In this document: positions 41,130 to 51,059 of the stretch, one piece after another
How positions within the stretch are numbered: the first letter of the stretch is position 1
Layout of the letters: each line of letters starts with the position of its first letter
NCBI GenBank assembly: GCA_905221605.1
Contig: CAJNDS010002354.1
Span: forward strand, 1 to 64,000
Length of the DNA stretch: 64,000 nt
Direction of reading: 5' to 3'
DNA from: Symbiodinium natans
Lineage: Eukaryota > Sar > Dinophyceae > Suessiales > Symbiodiniaceae
Program-made: the position numbers and the translations under genes
Notes under the pieces: model-generated
The model's database searches: none
The model's input: the letters and a program-made list of their open reading frames with translations, nothing else
What the model was told of the DNA's origin: nothing

Positions 41130-42754
41130 TCACTTGCTCACTCCCTTTAGCAGCTTGCGCAACTCGCACTTGCGATTGCTCTTGACTTCGATACTGGCTT
41201 GGATGTGAACTGGTGCTTGACTGTGACGGTGCACTCCACACACCACTTGACCATTCTTGATCTTGGTTCCAATCTTTTTCGCCTTCGCGCACTTGTCGCA
41301 TCTTTCCTTTCGAATTTCCTCCTTTTCCGGAGTCCTTTCCTCCTTTCGCTGACGTCCAACATTCTGACGCGAAGTGACCATACTTTCCGCATTTGTAGCA
41401 TTCCACTCCAGACCTTGATCCATTTCCACCTGAACCTTTCTTCCGTAGCCACCATTCTCCACTTGCCTCACAGATTTTCCTCGTCCTTTGCCACGACCTT
41501 TGCCGCGGCCTCTTTCTCGTCCGCTTTTCCTTTCCTTTCCTTTTCCTTTTCCTTTGTCGAACTTTCCTTTTCCTTTTCCTCTTCCGCCTTTTACTTTGTC
41601 GTGCTTTCCTTTTCCCTTCAGCCGATCAATCTCCATTGGGATCGGTCCTTGGTACTCCTTGGAGCTTGAACTTGTTCCTGGGGCCCGAACGCTCAGCGAC
41701 CCCAAGATGTTCTCAGCAGACCACGTTTGGTTGCTTCTTTCGTATTGTAGCAGCTTCGTTCTCAAGTCATTGTAACTTGTCTTCTCATTGATTCCTACCA
41801 TGATGTGCTGCTTCAGATTCTGAGGGATGCCCTTTAGGAATGTTCCGATCTTCAAGTTGTCATCATACTTCGTTGTCGACAACTTCTCGCACGCGTTGAC
41901 CAACTTCTCGAACGTTAGGACATAACCCATTAGACTAGCTCCCTTTGCCATTGCAGGGAATCCTACCGAGGCTTGGGCCATTGCCAGACTTCGAGATCTA
42001 GAGGATGGTTCGAGCTCCATTGTGAGTCGCCTCCATACTTCGAATCCATCCATGTTGTCGATGCTTCTCAACACCTTCAACGGACGATTCTTCAAGTAAC
42101 TACTCAAGACGGAATACAGCTTCATTCCTCTTATCTTTCGTCCTTCGTTCGCTGCATAAAATTCATCGATGTCGTCCTCGATGTCCAGTGCATCCGTTGA
42201 TACTTCGGCTTTCTTCAGATCTGCAAGGAATTCGTAGTCCATGAACGCTGGAAAGTTCTTAAAGGCGAAACTCCAGTCACTTCATTGAGAGACTTCTTCT
42301 TCCAGTGTTGCCGGTTAAACACTTCTGGCGGCTTCAAGATCTTTCCTCCAGTGTCGAACGGGACACCTGAGGGTTGTGCCCTTGGCGCTTCTTCACCTCC
42401 CAAACTTCTTGGGGAGTTCCTTGCAGCTTGGGCAGCACCTTGGCTGGCTGCCTTAATAAGCCTTTGCATTGCTTCTGTTCGCTGCTTCTCTTCCTCAACT
42501 TTCTCCTTCGCGGCATCTTCTTTTTCCACATCAGCATTGAACACCTTCGATCGGCGCTCCTTTGCCGCATCTTTCATCTCCTTCAACTTACTCATCCGCT
42601 CACCCATCATCACATTCTGCGATGACCGGCTAGGCTTGGATGTTTTCTTTTCTTGCAACATCCTTTCCAGGTCCGCGATGCTCAGATTCGCACGCACTTG
42701 CTCGGCGATTTGCGCGATCATGGCAGCGTCCATGACCGGCAAAACCACTGACAA
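41130..42754 (-). pseudogene. gag: Copia-3 gag remnant
   Basis: Two overlapping minus frames (42,215-42,754 and 41,130-42,242) together read as Gag. The N-terminal coiled-coil-like part (QIAEQVRANLSIADLERMLQ) leads to ILKPPEVFNRQHWKKK, similar to Copia-1 and Copia-2 Gag (KTPDVFNPSSFKEEHEGW, VLKPPEKFDPSTRD). Then come ELEPSSRSRSLAMAQASVGF, TSYNDLRTKLLQYE and a Lys/Gly-rich basic tract. The final zinc knuckle CYKCGKYGHFASEC is in another frame at about 41,400-41,350. At least two frameshifts break it. Confidence 0.75.
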
Positions 42755-43048
42755 AAGATCTTCTCAAGTCTTCCCGCTCCACTCGGGCCTTTTTCCTTCT
42801 TACCGCTTTAGCCTTTGCTTCCTCGAGCTCAGCAATTCCTTTTCGCTTTCTCTCAGCTTCTTTGTCTTGATCCTGCTGATCCACAGCTTTCTTCACCATC
42901 TCTCTCAGCGCTTTTCCTCAGTCTTAAAGTCGTCAATTCCTTTGCACAGTATCTGCCACATCTGCTGCCACATATCCGATGGCATTATCAGATTGAATCT
43001 CTCCACGTAATTTGTTGGAAGATGCCACGCCCGATCCAACATCTCTTT

Positions 43049-43053
43049 GAAGA
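43049..43053. repeat. 5-bp target-site duplication of Copia-2 (left copy; right copy 50,799-50,803)
   Basis: GAAGA is present immediately before the 5' LTR and after the 3' LTR. Removing the element makes a continuous minus-strand reading frame (VFKEMLDRAWHLPTNYVERF), which confirms a nested insertion. Confidence 0.93.
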
Positions 43054-43196
43054 TGAACAAACTTTACATGTCCCGCATGCTGTATTTCACCGTGTTTTAC
43101 TCAAGCGTTTTCCGTCATGTTGTTGGCAGTAGCCCAATTCCATGATGCGCATGATATGAGGCTCTCAGTGTGTGGAAAAGGGCATTTTGCTTTTCA
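43054..43196 (+). repeat. Copia-2 5' LTR
   Basis: 143 bp starting TGAACAAAC and ending TTTTCA; it matches 50,656-50,798 with one visible difference. Confidence 0.95.
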
Positions 43197-43208
43197 TGGT
43201 AGCGGAGC
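43197..43208 (+). promoter_or_regulatory. Copia-2 primer-binding site
   Basis: TGGTAGCGGAGC begins directly at the LTR end, identical to the Copia-1 site. The following 43,209-43,372 is leader sequence without a gene. Confidence 0.85.
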
Positions 43209-43372
43209 TTCGGCACAGGTCGGAGCTTCGACACACGCTAGGAGGTTCCGTCCTTTGGTGTGAGTTCAGGGGCCAATCGTGCGTCGATCCTCTTCTGCTG
43301 TTCGGGGTCAGGGTCCGTGAGAGTGTAGGCATCTTCCTTGCGCCGCCATAGCTGCAATTTGCTGTCAAGCCG

Positions 43373-43834
43373 GTGGCAAAGACGGCTACTGCAGCTGCAC
43401 TTGATTTGGCCAAAGAACGTCTGCTTGCGTTGTACACAGAGCAGCTTATCTTGAGACCCAAGCCTGCAGGGAGGTCCGAGGACAGCTGGCAGAGCATCAT
43501 TGGGACGGCGCAGCAATCTTTTGAGAACCGACTTGCTGGTATACACGGTATCAGCGAGCTCTTTCAGTTTGCCAAGCGGTGCCTGAAGAACCCCAACCTC
43601 AAAGAAGCTTTTGAACATCACACTATTGAGGAGAGTGCAGAAGAGGCTCTTCCGTTTGAGGTCCAATCTGCGTTTGTCAACAGTGCAACAGAACATCATA
43701 ATTTGGATCGAGATTTGTCTTGTTTGCCGGTATTTAACCGACAGCTACAACCTGCAGTGGTCATTGATTTGGATCCCAGTCCTGTGTTTTCTGCGAGTCT
43801 GAACCCTGGCAGTGGTCCTATTGATCTTGACTGA
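43373..43834 (+). CDS. Copia-2 small upstream ORF, 153 aa
   Basis: This ORF lies between the primer site and gag-pol and ends 18 bp before the gag-pol ATG. The product has an Ala/Leu-rich helical N-terminal half and an acidic Pro/Ser tail. I know no matching domain. It sits where a leader ORF would affect translation of gag-pol, or it may be a separate accessory protein. No equivalent was recognised in Copia-1, where a membrane module precedes Gag instead. It could be a chance frame, although its length and the near abutment to gag-pol argue otherwise. Confidence 0.45.
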   Translation: MAKTATAAALDLAKERLLALYTEQLILRPKPAGRSEDSWQSIIGTAQQSFENRLAGIHGISELFQFAKRCLKNPNLKEAFEHHTIEESAEEALPFEVQSAFVNSATEHHNLDRDLSCLPVFNRQLQPAVVIDLDPSPVFSASLNPGSGPIDLD

Positions 43835-43852
43835 TTTCCGGTTGTTTGAACA

Positions 43853-46800
43853 ATGGCAGATGATTCAGATTCAGAGTTTGGTGGGCCTCCTGAGGGACGC
43901 CCAGCCGGCAACCCGTTTCCGCCAGGATCTCCTATGTCGCCTACGGGGGTACAACTCACCATTGGAGACCTGAACAATTTGATGAATCAGCTCACAGCTG
44001 CCACTCAGGCAGCATCGGCTGCCGCACAGGCCGCCGTCATCGCCTCGTCCTCATCCTCGACCCCTACACCTTCCGTAGTGACTGCTAAGGATTTGTCCAA
44101 GGTATTGAAGCCCCCCGAGAAGTTTGATCCCAGCACAAGAGATTCTGAGTTGTCCATGTGGCCGCATTGGTCGTGGCAGTTCGAGCAGTGGCTGTCGTGC
44201 ATCAACGAAGAGTATGCAACTGATCTTGCTGACATCAGGCGCGATCCTTCATCCCCTATCGTTCAGGGTTTGATGAGTCCAACAAAAGTGCAGCGATCAA
44301 AGTTGCTGTATGGTATCTTGGCCGGTCTACTCCATGACAAGGGCATCCGATTGCTCAAGTCAGTGCCGAACAACTGCGGTTTGGAAGGGTATCGTCAACT
44401 TTTGCAGGATTTGGTACCTAGCTCACGAGCACGCGTTTTGGCATTGGCGCAGATGATTCATGGCTGGCCTGCGTTTTCAAACAAAGTGAGCTTGATGCAG
44501 CAGCTCAGTCGGTTTGAGGCGGCAGTGACAGAGTACGAGACCTTGAATGGGTCCCCTCTAGCAGAAAATACCAAGTTGGCTGCCGTACTCAAATGTTTGT
44601 CTGGACAGCTCAAGACGCAAGCTATGTTCAGTATCACAGAAACTTCCACGTATGCTGATTTGCGTCTGTTGATTCAGCGTTGGGATTCGGGACACATCAA
44701 GTGGGGTGATGCTTTGGCTTCTTCATATGGCATTGGAGCGACAGCAGCGAATGATGGACCAACGCCAATGGAGGTGGATGCCGTCACATGGAAGGGCAAG
44801 GGCAAGGAGAGCAAGGGCAGAGGCAAGTACAAGGGCAAGGACAAGGGCAAGCAACAACGGCCATATCAGCATCAAGGAGGCAAGGGCAGAGATGGCAAGC
44901 CACATAAGGAGGACAAAGGAAAAGGAAAAGGCAAGGAGAGCAAAGGCAAGGGCAAGCATCAGCAAACGACCGCCAAGTGCTACATCTGTGGCAAGACAGG
45001 GCACATGCAGCGTGAGTGCTGGCAAAACCCCAATCGTGTCCAGCAAGTTGGTGATCAGAGTTCAACTGTTTCCACTGTGGCGCCAGCTGCTAGCGCTAGT
45101 CAGGTTGGCGCAGCAACGTCTACAACTGCTGGTTCGGTGCGTCGGGTTGAGGGCGGTCTGGTTTGCTTCGACATGTCTGAGCTTGAGCAATGCTTGCATG
45201 ATGCAAATGGCAGTCTCCATGTCAATGCGGTCACAGTTTGCAGTGCAATGAGCGTTAGCATTCCTGTGCTGCATTATCGATTGGACGCGTTCGATGATGA
45301 CGAGACTATCCCGTGGGAAATTCCTGATTCCGATGTGCCTTCGGCTGCAGATATCTGCCCGCCTGCGAGTTTCAGCCCTCATGTTCGAGCAATAAAGCAT
45401 GACACGTCAAGCGCTGTGGTGATTGACAGTGGAGCTGATCTGTCGTGCCTGCCACTCACTTTTGAGGAGTTAGGGCACAAAGTGTCAGGAGGGGCCAACT
45501 TGCGGGTCCAAGATGCTCAAGGTGGATCTATGCATGTCACCCAGGAGCGTGTGGTGGAGTTCACGCTCGTCACTCGAGACGGGTCACCTGTCATCATCAA
45601 GGAGCGATGCATTGTCTGCGATGTCACACAGCCCATCCTGTCTCTCGGCCGCTTGGTGAAGCTTGGTTGGTTTCCATGCAAAGATTATGATGGGGAGATG
45701 TGGCTTTCGCATGCAAACACTGGCGTGGAAGTTCCGATGTGGTTTGAGGGCTACAGTCTTGCTGTGCATGCTACAGTTCGCCGTGTTGCAAATGCAGTTC
45801 AAAGCAGTCCGTGCCTTGCAGATGCAGTTCAAAGCAGTCCGTGCCTTGCAGATGCAGTTCAAAGCAGTCCGTGCCTTGCAGATGCAGTTCAAAGCAGTCC
45901 GTGCCTCGCAGATGCAGTTCAAAGCAGTTCGGTTTCCACAGTGGATCTTCAGCCTGACGCTGTTCGAGCAATGTCAGTGCAGGTGAGAGTCAGTGCGTCG
46001 TTGTTGGATTCCATAGCTTATGGTTGGCAGATTGGGGCGTCAGGGCATTTGGTATGGCGGGGACAGAGTGCATGCTTCGTCGACCCGAGTTTGGTTGCAA
46101 CTAGCGAGTGGCCGTTTCGTACAACAGTAATCCGAAGGTCTGAGACAGCTGCGTGGTTCGTGGTTGAGCATTGTGCTGAGTGGAGTGAGTTGTCAGATTT
46201 GGAAGCAGCGCTTCCAGGTGGAGCCCAATGCGAAGTCATCACATTTCTGCATGCTGCACTGGAACCTTTACGCGATTTGGGTGTCACTGTGCAGACGGGA
46301 ATGGGTGCTACTACAGAGTTTCCAGCTCTACAGTCTACAGGAAGCCGCGATCATGTGGCTCACGATTTCTTTGGTCCCGGTGAGGAGGAAATCCCCGAAG
46401 AGGTCGTCATGGAGGGCCAAGGCGAGCCCGAGGAGCTGGAAGTGCCTGCTCAGCCATTGCCCGAACAGTTCGAAGTTGCAGCTCCGGATCGAGGAGCGCC
46501 AGGCATCGATCCGTTGATCTTGGATGGTGTTGAGCTGAGTGCTGCGAGTTCACTGTCAGTGTTGAAAGCCGCAGCGTCGCAAATGGGCTTGAGTACATCC
46601 GGGTCCAAAACGCGCCTCTTCAACCGTGTCAAGAGCTACATGGAGAAGCAGAAGCTTTCGCTGGAAGTGGAACTTGCAGCAGATGCGGTTGCGCAAGGGA
46701 GTCGAGAGCCACGTGTTCCCCCTGTGCCCAAGGAGCCATCGCCTCAGGAACGTCTTCTACATGAGGCAACACACCTGCCTTTCGCCAGCTGGTGTCCACA

Positions 46801-49800
46801 TTGCATAGCCATGCGAGCCCTTCCGGATCGAATGGAAAACCTCAAAGATGCTCCCAGGGATGTGCCATCCATTGGGTTTGACTTTTGCTTTACCGGCTAC
46901 GACGCAACGTCCAACTCCTTCGTTTGCCACGACAAGGAACCGGAAGGTGGTGAGGCCCTGAAGTGCATGGTGGCTCATGATAGCCATACGGGGTCAGTTC
47001 TTGCAGTTCCATGCTTTTCCAAAGGAGATGTGAGACATCTGAGTTTGGAGCTGATGCGGTTTGCACAGTCACTTGGACATGTCAAGATTGAGCTCCGTTG
47101 CGACAATGAGCCTTCCACCCTCAATATCCAGAAAGCCGTCATCAATGCCAGACAGCGCCTCGGTTTGCAGACCATTGAGCGCAACCCACCGGTTGGAGCA
47201 CATGCCAGTCAGGGATATGTGGAGAAAGCAGTGGATTGCATTCGCAAAATGGCCAACACTCTGCTTGATATGGTCCGGCAGAGGACTGGTTTGGTGCTTG
47301 GATCTTCGCATCCCATTTTCGCTTGGGCATTTGGTCATGCTGCATGGTTGCTTAACAGATACAGGGTCACTGGCAATTTGACATCGTACGAACGGGCATG
47401 TGGTGCGCGGTATTCCGGACGCATAGTGCCCTTTGGTGAGCCAGTGTTCTGCCAGGTGGTTCCGAAGCAGAAGGGCAATGCCCGTTGGCTACTTGGCATT
47501 TTCCTGGGAAAGAGCAGCAATGACATGTACATCGTCGGAGGCCCAGGTGGAGTCCGCCTTTCAAGGTCTGTACGGAGGACAGGCCGCTCTTGGTCTGATG
47601 ACGCAAAGCTGTATGATGCACTGTCTGGACAACCGTGGGACTATGGCAGTGGAGTTCTTGGTACGAGGTTTGTTCCTGCGCCCAAGCTTCGGAGACCTGA
47701 GGTGCACAGCCTCCCTGATGGTCAGGCTGGCTCAGGTGTTGGTGCCCTTGAGCCTCGAGATGAGGCAGCCTCATTGCCCCCGTCACCGCCTGGCGGGGCA
47801 GTGACTCCAGCAAGTCCTGTGCCTTTGAGTCCTTCACCTATGCCACCGACTCCATTGCCCAAGTCGCGTACACGAGTGCCGCCTCCAGCGAGCGCTCAAG
47901 TTGACACATCTGCCCCTGCAGCGTATGATCCGTATGCTCCAGGCGCAGTGAATCCTTCAGTTCAAGCAGAGGTGCCAGGTGCTGTGGCGCCCGGTACTCC
48001 CGAGCACATGTTGCCCCCTTTGATGGGCGATTCGTCGGCTGTCGGAACAGAGGCAGCCCCAGCACAGATGGATGTGGAAGCCTCCATGTCCTTTCGTGGA
48101 GATGATGCAAATGAGCGTGCGCCTAAGGTGCCCAGAATTCGGACTGTCCATTTTGGAGGTCAAGAGTATGCGATCAACGACGACACCGGTGACGTGCAGT
48201 TTGAAGAGCTTTGGGACTTCGAAGCTGCGATGTGGGCCGATGATCCGGAGGACGACTCTGGAGACTATGCTGGAATGAGCCAGCTCGAGGAACAAGCTGA
48301 AGGCGACGAGAGATTGTGGTTTCCGAACACAGGCCGAGAGCCCGTGTTGAGTGCGCAAGCGATGCAGGAACTCGACATGCTAGCGGACGCTGTCGAGGTG
48401 AGTCGACTTGTGGCCAAAGGTGTCTTGCGAGAAGCCGGTAGCCAGGAGGACTTGTCGTCGATGAAGACATTGTCGACGAAGATGGTTCGTACATGGCGTG
48501 CAAAGAAAAAGAGTGGACAGCCCATGTACCTCAGAAGGTCACGTCTGTGTGCTCGAGAGTTTCGTTGGCTTGATGCCTCTAAAGAAGGATTGTTTTCCCC
48601 GGCTACATCAAGTGACATTGTTCGCCTAATACCAGCTTTGTTCCTGTCATGGAAGCAAACACGGCCCGACATCGAGTATGCCATTGTTTCCCTCGATATC
48701 AAGGATGCGTATCTTGAAGTCGATCAGCCAGAACCTGTAGTGTCTACAATCGAGGTGCGTCCCGGCGTTCACATGAAGTTTGTGTTCCAGAAAATGGTCC
48801 CAGGGCAGCGAGAAGGGTCAAGTCGTTGGTTTCAGCACTTTGTCACATTCTTGTCCGAGCATTTTGCAGTGTCACAATGTCCTGAGTGTCCGGCCATCAT
48901 CAAGCTCCCAGAAGGCCCTGGAATGATCCACGTGGACGATAGCATTTTGCTTTTACCGCTTCAGTGGGCCCTCAACGTTTTCCTGCCAGTTGTGAAGTCG
49001 CGATTTCAGGTAACTGTGGAGGTGGCTTGGAAATGTGAGGATGAGTTTTCCTTCCTCAAGCGCAAGCATACGATCTTGGATGACAGAATCGTCATACAGC
49101 AGCCACCACAGTACATTGAGCACATGGCAGCAGTGTTGGGGGTGAAACCGAACAATCGACGACGAGTTCCATGTATGCAAGAGCTTCGAGACAAGGACAC
49201 GAGTGAGCTGCTATCACCATCGGAGGCAAGCAAGTTTCGGGCGGCTGTAGGAACTGGGTTGTACATTTCGGCAGACAGACCAGACATAGGGTACACCATT
49301 AGGCTGCTCGCGTCCAGCATGGCCAGCCCTACGAAGCAGGCGCTGCGAGGATTGGTCAAGTTGGTGCAGTACTTGCTGAACACATGCAACTACGCCACTG
49401 CGATTTGCATTGGTCCGCCTGGCAGTTCGAAATTGCTTTCAAGTATGGATGTGAATTGTTCGAACAATGGGATATGCCATCGCCTGGAATGCTACTCAGA
49501 TGCTGACTGGGCAGGATCTCGTAAAGATCGTAAGTCGTATGGCGGGGCATCCTACTGCTTGGATGGATGCTACTTGCACTATGTGTGCAGGGCTCAGCGT
49601 TGCATCTCCTTGTCCAGCATGGAATCCGAGTTCTACGCGGCAGTGAGTGCGGCGTGTCAGGGCTTGTTTATGAAGGCCACCATCATGTTCATGACTGGGG
49701 AACCATGCCAGCTTGTGGTTTTGCTTGACAATGCGAGTGCTAGGCAGTTTGCTTTGAGGCAGGGCGTCTCGAAAGCTGCTAAGCACATCGAGGGCAGGTT

Positions 49801-50602
49801 TCTTTGGCTTCAAGATGCTGTGCGTCAAGGCCGTCTGCAAGTGAAGGCGGTGAGCACACACTACAACTTGGGTGACCTGTTTACAAAGCCTTTCAGTCCT
49901 GCACGATTGTTGGCGCTGTGCTATCTTCATGGATTGGTGAATGAGCACCATGATGCAGTTGGCGAGAAGGAATGGGAGGATGTGCAGCTCAAGCATGAGT
50001 TCAAGCAGCACGTGAATCGTGTCAAACACCAGTTTGTGGGATCACATGTGGCAACTGGGTGGATCAAGAAGGTAGCGCTGCTCACACTGTTGATGCCAAA
50101 CGCTGCGGAGGCATGTCGTGGTGCATCGTGCAGTGATGCTATGAGCGTTGCAGTGCTGCCAGTTGTTCTGCTTGTGTTGTGTGCACTGGTTTTGTGGAGA
50201 GCCTTGAGCCCAGATGGTTCGGAGAATGCATCGTACGTTACTGTCATCTTGATGGGTGGAACACTGCTGCATGAGTATGTTCAAATGTTCAGTGCCGAGA
50301 CATATTGCGTGCTGTTCCTTGTGGGCGTGATCATGTTCCAATGGTTTCAGCTCAAAAGCCTTCGCTCGAAGTTGGCGGTTGCCCAACGAGAGCATGTGAC
50401 AAAGGGAGGCAGTGTGACTGGGGGGAGCAGTAGCAGTAGCTGTGTGGCAAGCAGTGTTGCACGTCATCAGAAGGGTGACGCCGTGATCGTCATCCCAGAT
50501 GGAGGCGAAGCCTTCCATCGCTATGAGTGCCAGTACGTGCGTAAGTCTAGCAAGCCTAGGAAAGTCTACTTTGCGTGTACTCAGTGTTTCAAGAACAAGT
50601 AG
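43853..50602 (+). CDS. gag-pol: Copia-2 Gag-Pol polyprotein, 2,249 aa, uninterrupted
   Basis: Domains in order: Gag (residues about 75-300), a Lys/Gly-rich basic tract, and zinc knuckle CYICGKTGHMQREC (about 376-389). Next come protease VIDSGADLSCLP (about 523), five copies of a 10-residue repeat, and a SAP-like segment (LKAAASQMGLSTSGSKTRLF). The integrase has HLPFASWCPHC, D in GFDFCF, D in RCDNEPS and E in GYVEKAVD. RT has LDIKDAYLEV and IHVDDSILL. RNase H has YSDADWAGS, SSMESEFYAA and LLDNASARQ. After RNase H come about three hydrophobic segments (50,140-50,340) and a final H-x3-C ... C-x2-C module (FHRYEC, CTQC). All catalytic residues I can check are present, so the element looks competent. 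Confidence 0.95.
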   Translation: MADDSDSEFGGPPEGRPAGNPFPPGSPMSPTGVQLTIGDLNNLMNQLTAATQAASAAAQAAVIASSSSSTPTPSVVTAKDLSKVLKPPEKFDPSTRDSELSMWPHWSWQFEQWLSCINEEYATDLADIRRDPSSPIVQGLMSPTKVQRSKLLYGILAGLLHDKGIRLLKSVPNNCGLEGYRQLLQDLVPSSRARVLALAQMIHGWPAFSNKVSLMQQLSRFEAAVTEYETLNGSPLAENTKLAAVLKCLSGQLKTQAMFSITETSTYADLRLLIQRWDSGHIKWGDALASSYGIGATAANDGPTPMEVDAVTWKGKGKESKGRGKYKGKDKGKQQRPYQHQGGKGRDGKPHKEDKGKGKGKESKGKGKHQQTTAKCYICGKTGHMQRECWQNPNRVQQVGDQSSTVSTVAPAASASQVGAATSTTAGSVRRVEGGLVCFDMSELEQCLHDANGSLHVNAVTVCSAMSVSIPVLHYRLDAFDDDETIPWEIPDSDVPSAADICPPASFSPHVRAIKHDTSSAVVIDSGADLSCLPLTFEELGHKVSGGANLRVQDAQGGSMHVTQERVVEFTLVTRDGSPVIIKERCIVCDVTQPILSLGRLVKLGWFPCKDYDGEMWLSHANTGVEVPMWFEGYSLAVHATVRRVANAVQSSPCLADAVQSSPCLADAVQSSPCLADAVQSSPCLADAVQSSSVSTVDLQPDAVRAMSVQVRVSASLLDSIAYGWQIGASGHLVWRGQSACFVDPSLVATSEWPFRTTVIRRSETAAWFVVEHCAEWSELSDLEAALPGGAQCEVITFLHAALEPLRDLGVTVQTGMGATTEFPALQSTGSRDHVAHDFFGPGEEEIPEEVVMEGQGEPEELEVPAQPLPEQFEVAAPDRGAPGIDPLILDGVELSAASSLSVLKAAASQMGLSTSGSKTRLFNRVKSYMEKQKLSLEVELAADAVAQGSREPRVPPVPKEPSPQERLLHEATHLPFASWCPHCIAMRALPDRMENLKDAPRDVPSIGFDFCFTGYDATSNSFVCHDKEPEGGEALKCMVAHDSHTGSVLAVPCFSKGDVRHLSLELMRFAQSLGHVKIELRCDNEPSTLNIQKAVINARQRLGLQTIERNPPVGAHASQGYVEKAVDCIRKMANTLLDMVRQRTGLVLGSSHPIFAWAFGHAAWLLNRYRVTGNLTSYERACGARYSGRIVPFGEPVFCQVVPKQKGNARWLLGIFLGKSSNDMYIVGGPGGVRLSRSVRRTGRSWSDDAKLYDALSGQPWDYGSGVLGTRFVPAPKLRRPEVHSLPDGQAGSGVGALEPRDEAASLPPSPPGGAVTPASPVPLSPSPMPPTPLPKSRTRVPPPASAQVDTSAPAAYDPYAPGAVNPSVQAEVPGAVAPGTPEHMLPPLMGDSSAVGTEAAPAQMDVEASMSFRGDDANERAPKVPRIRTVHFGGQEYAINDDTGDVQFEELWDFEAAMWADDPEDDSGDYAGMSQLEEQAEGDERLWFPNTGREPVLSAQAMQELDMLADAVEVSRLVAKGVLREAGSQEDLSSMKTLSTKMVRTWRAKKKSGQPMYLRRSRLCAREFRWLDASKEGLFSPATSSDIVRLIPALFLSWKQTRPDIEYAIVSLDIKDAYLEVDQPEPVVSTIEVRPGVHMKFVFQKMVPGQREGSSRWFQHFVTFLSEHFAVSQCPECPAIIKLPEGPGMIHVDDSILLLPLQWALNVFLPVVKSRFQVTVEVAWKCEDEFSFLKRKHTILDDRIVIQQPPQYIEHMAAVLGVKPNNRRRVPCMQELRDKDTSELLSPSEASKFRAAVGTGLYISADRPDIGYTIRLLASSMASPTKQALRGLVKLVQYLLNTCNYATAICIGPPGSSKLLSSMDVNCSNNGICHRLECYSDADWAGSRKDRKSYGGASYCLDGCYLHYVCRAQRCISLSSMESEFYAAVSAACQGLFMKATIMFMTGEPCQLVVLLDNASARQFALRQGVSKAAKHIEGRFLWLQDAVRQGRLQVKAVSTHYNLGDLFTKPFSPARLLALCYLHGLVNEHHDAVGEKEWEDVQLKHEFKQHVNRVKHQFVGSHVATGWIKKVALLTLLMPNAAEACRGASCSDAMSVAVLPVVLLVLCALVLWRALSPDGSENASYVTVILMGGTLLHEYVQMFSAETYCVLFLVGVIMFQWFQLKSLRSKLAVAQREHVTKGGSVTGGSSSSSCVASSVARHQKGDAVIVIPDGGEAFHRYECQYVRKSSKPRKVYFACTQCFKNK
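45794..45943 (+). repeat. 30-bp in-frame tandem repeat in Copia-2 gag-pol
   Basis: Five units begin at 45,794, 45,824, 45,854, 45,884 and 45,914. Each encodes VQSSPCLADA or a variant. It lies between protease and integrase and keeps frame. Confidence 0.95.
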
Positions 50603-50655
50603 TGTGTTTGTTTGAGCAATGAGCCTCGAAACGAGCCAAGATTGCTCAGGCGGGG

Positions 50656-50798
50656 TGAACAAACTTTACATGTCCCGCGTGCTGTATTTCACCGTGTTTT
50701 ACTCAAGCGTTTTCCGTCATGTTGTTGGCAGTAGCCCAATTCCATGATGCGCATGATATGAGGCTCTCAGTGTGTGGAAAAGGGCATTTTGCTTTTCA
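50656..50798 (+). repeat. Copia-2 3' LTR
   Basis: 143 bp, one difference from the 5' LTR, preceded by CAGGCGGGG (50,647-50,655) and followed by GAAGA. Confidence 0.95.
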
Positions 50799-50803
50799 GA
50801 AGA

Positions 50804-50870
50804 CCAACATGCCCTTCTTTACATGTTCTTTCCAGCAAGTGATCCACAGTGGATGCGCAGTGCACCATCA
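50804..50870 (-). pseudogene. Continuation of the Copia-3 N-terminal coding text beyond Copia-2
   Basis: The minus strand reads EHVKKGMLVFKE here and continues at 43,053 as MLDRAWHLPTNYVERFNLIM. This shows that Copia-2 landed in protein-coding-like sequence of the older element. The further 5' end of Copia-3, including any LTR, was not found. Confidence 0.5.
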
Positions 50871-51059
50871 CGTTTTTCAAGCACCGTTCCCCGCAAAGGA
50901 TGGGCAGTGCAAACAACATATCTTCCAATCTCAAGATTCCAAGGCTTGGATTTCCCCAAAAAGGAGCACAGAGGTGATTCCCTTGCCCCTAAGGTTCGCA
51001 CAAAACTGATCACACTTAGAGCAAACGTGGCTTGTGGCACCTCGAGGCATAGCACACCT

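Larger units (their letters stand above)
36926..43053 (-). mobile_element. Copia-3: decayed Ty1/copia element, minus strand, RT not recognisable
   Basis: Reading the minus strand from 43,053 downwards gives N-terminal text, Gag, zinc knuckle, protease and part of the integrase. A membrane segment and Lys/Glu-rich tail text follow. Many frameshifts and stops separate them. Between the integrase remnant (about 39,180) and the membrane segment (about 38,450) no RT or RNase H motif is seen, and the interval is too short to hold them. No LTR was found; the 3' side ends against the rearranged helicase fragment. The N-terminal text continues beyond the Copia-2 insertion at about 50,804-50,870. Confidence 0.7.
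43054..50798 (+). mobile_element. Copia-2: complete, probably intact Ty1/copia-type element nested in Copia-3
   Basis: The 7,745-bp element has 143-bp LTRs at 43,054-43,196 and 50,656-50,798 that differ at one position as read (GCATGC against GCGTGC). It has the primer site TGGTAGCGGAGC directly after the 5' LTR, polypurine tract CAGGCGGGG before the 3' LTR, and the target duplication GAAGA. It encodes a small upstream ORF and a single uninterrupted Gag-Pol ORF, so it may still be mobile. Confidence 0.96.
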
